Shown: positions 34,096 through 34,591 of the stretch, piece after piece
How the letters are laid out: the number at the start of each line of letters is the position of its first letter
How positions within the stretch are numbered: the stretch's first letter is position 1
From: an uncultured Prevotellaceae bacterium
GTDB taxonomy: Bacteria; Bacteroidota; Bacteroidia; Bacteroidales; Bacteroidaceae
Assembly: GCA_902792855.1 (NCBI GenBank)
Contig: CADBBP010000007.1
Span: 1 to 34,591, forward strand
Length of the DNA: 34,591 bases
Direction of reading: 5' to 3'
Position numbers and translations under genes: made by a program
Notes under the pieces: model-generated
Databases searched by the model: none
The model's input: the letters and a program-made list of their open reading frames with translations, nothing else
Told to the model about the DNA's origin: nothing

Positions 34096-34103
34096 TAACT
34101 TTG
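34096..34103 (+). promoter_or_regulatory. -7 element of the Mrr-N/methyltransferase operon
   Basis: TAACTTTG followed by C is an exact TAnnTTTG match ending 28 bp before the ATG at 34132. The stretch 33937-34095 before it is AT-rich with no gene seen. A TTGG at 34070 lies near the -33 position but is a weak match. Confidence 0.6.
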
Positions 34104-34131
34104 CATTTTGATAACTGCAGTCTATTAGAAT

Positions 34132-34401
34132 ATGGCTATACCAAAATTTGAAGATTTCCTGTTTCCGTTCCTTGCTCAACTGAAGGCCAGGGATGTGTTG
34201 TCTAAAGAAATGAAGGATGTTTGGGCGCAACAATTTGGTTTTACCGAAGGAGGCCGTTTGTTGTGCACCAAGGGCGGTTCTGTTTTTCAAATAGATGACA
34301 GAATGGGATGGGGGCGTCAATGGTTATGCAGGGTTCTTGGTGTCAGCACCAAGAAGGTTTACGCCATCAAGAAGATTGATACCGACTATTTTGAAGAGTA
34401 G
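34132..34401 (+). CDS. Small Mrr N-terminal-domain-like protein
   Basis: Ninety-codon gene. The sequence MAIPKFEDFLFPFLAQL at the start and VFQIDDRMGWGRQWLCRVLGV in the second half match the layout of the Mrr N-terminal winged-helix domain (a leading MxIP, then DxRxGWAR-like and a Leu-rich helix). No nuclease domain is attached. It ends 5 bp before the methyltransferase start, so the two are an operon and it may be a DNA-binding accessory or controller of the restriction system. Assignment is by eye from a short region and so moderate. Confidence 0.6.
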   Translation: MAIPKFEDFLFPFLAQLKARDVLSKEMKDVWAQQFGFTEGGRLLCTKGGSVFQIDDRMGWGRQWLCRVLGVSTKKVYAIKKIDTDYFEE

Positions 34402-34406
34402 GCAAT

Positions 34407-34591
34407 ATGTTAATAAATAAACAACAGTTGGCCGCACGCCGATTCGTGGAAACATGGAAAGGCCGTGGGTACGAGAAAGGGGAGACGCAATCTTTCTGGT
34501 ATCAATTGCTGCATGACATATTTGGAATTGAGGTTCCTGCCAATTTTATCAATTTTGAACTCCCTGTGCATCTAAAAAACACGAAATACAT
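34407..34591 (+). CDS. N-terminal part of a type IIG-like DNA methyltransferase/restriction enzyme (runs off the window)
   Basis: The frame is open from ATG 34407 to the end of the window (61 codons). The peptide has FVETWKGRGYEKGETQSFW, then LLHDIFGIEVPANFINFE, the usual start of large single-chain methylase-restriction proteins of the type IIG/MmeI-like kind, in which a conserved helical N-terminal region precedes the SAM-binding domain. Catalytic motifs would lie downstream and cannot be seen. It could equally be the methylase of a related defence system using the same N-terminal family. Five bases separate it from the Mrr-N-like gene. Confidence 0.7.
   Translation, partial: MLINKQQLAARRFVETWKGRGYEKGETQSFWYQLLHDIFGIEVPANFINFELPVHLKNTKY

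Overview
The window reads as chromosomal DNA of a Bacteroidales bacterium, most likely a Prevotella-type organism. The signs are two SusC/SusD pairs, lipoprotein signal peptides, C-terminal tails of the type IX secretion kind on large secreted proteins, a Cbp1-like lipoprotein, and promoters with the Bacteroidetes -7 element TAnnTTTG in front of most transcription units. No tRNA, rRNA, CRISPR array or complete insertion sequence was seen.

Left two thirds (about 49-23390, minus strand): a polysaccharide-utilisation-type locus. From its promoter near 23430 it runs leftward: a four-unit fasciclin (FAS1) lipoprotein, SusC-like receptor, SusD-like lipoprotein, two more FAS1 lipoproteins, a second SusC and a second SusD. 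Gaps are 10-32 bp or a 4-bp overlap, so this is probably one seven-gene operon ending at a hairpin at 7279-7313. After a gap holding an array of 8-bp repeats come a 1239-residue modular secreted protein, a strong terminator-like hairpin, and a secreted GH98-family glycoside hydrolase. The expected logic is surface cleavage by GH98, capture by surface lipoproteins and SusD, and import through SusC. FAS1 proteins sit where other loci have SusE/F-type glycan-binding proteins. No regulator, inner-membrane transporter or second glycosidase lies in the window.

Centre (23391-27773): a divergent control region with two pairs of direct repeats, each 21 bp apart, separates the operon from a plus-strand single-module nonribosomal peptide synthetase of C-A-PCP-reductase architecture, predicted to release an acyl-amino (or dipeptidyl) aldehyde or alcohol.

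Right (27731-34591): a visibly more AT-rich Septu-type defence pair (PtuA ATPase and PtuB HNH nuclease, minus strand) whose 3' end overlaps the synthetase tail by 43 bp; a 174-bp nested inverted-repeat element; a Cbp1-like coiled-coil lipoprotein divergent from a patatin/beta-barrel protein; a dockerin remnant without a start codon; and, running off the window, a small Mrr-N-like gene followed by the first 61 codons of a type IIG-like DNA methyltransferase. This side looks like an accessory segment with at least two defence modules.

All family calls come from reading motifs by eye. Domain boundaries are approximate and no database search was made.
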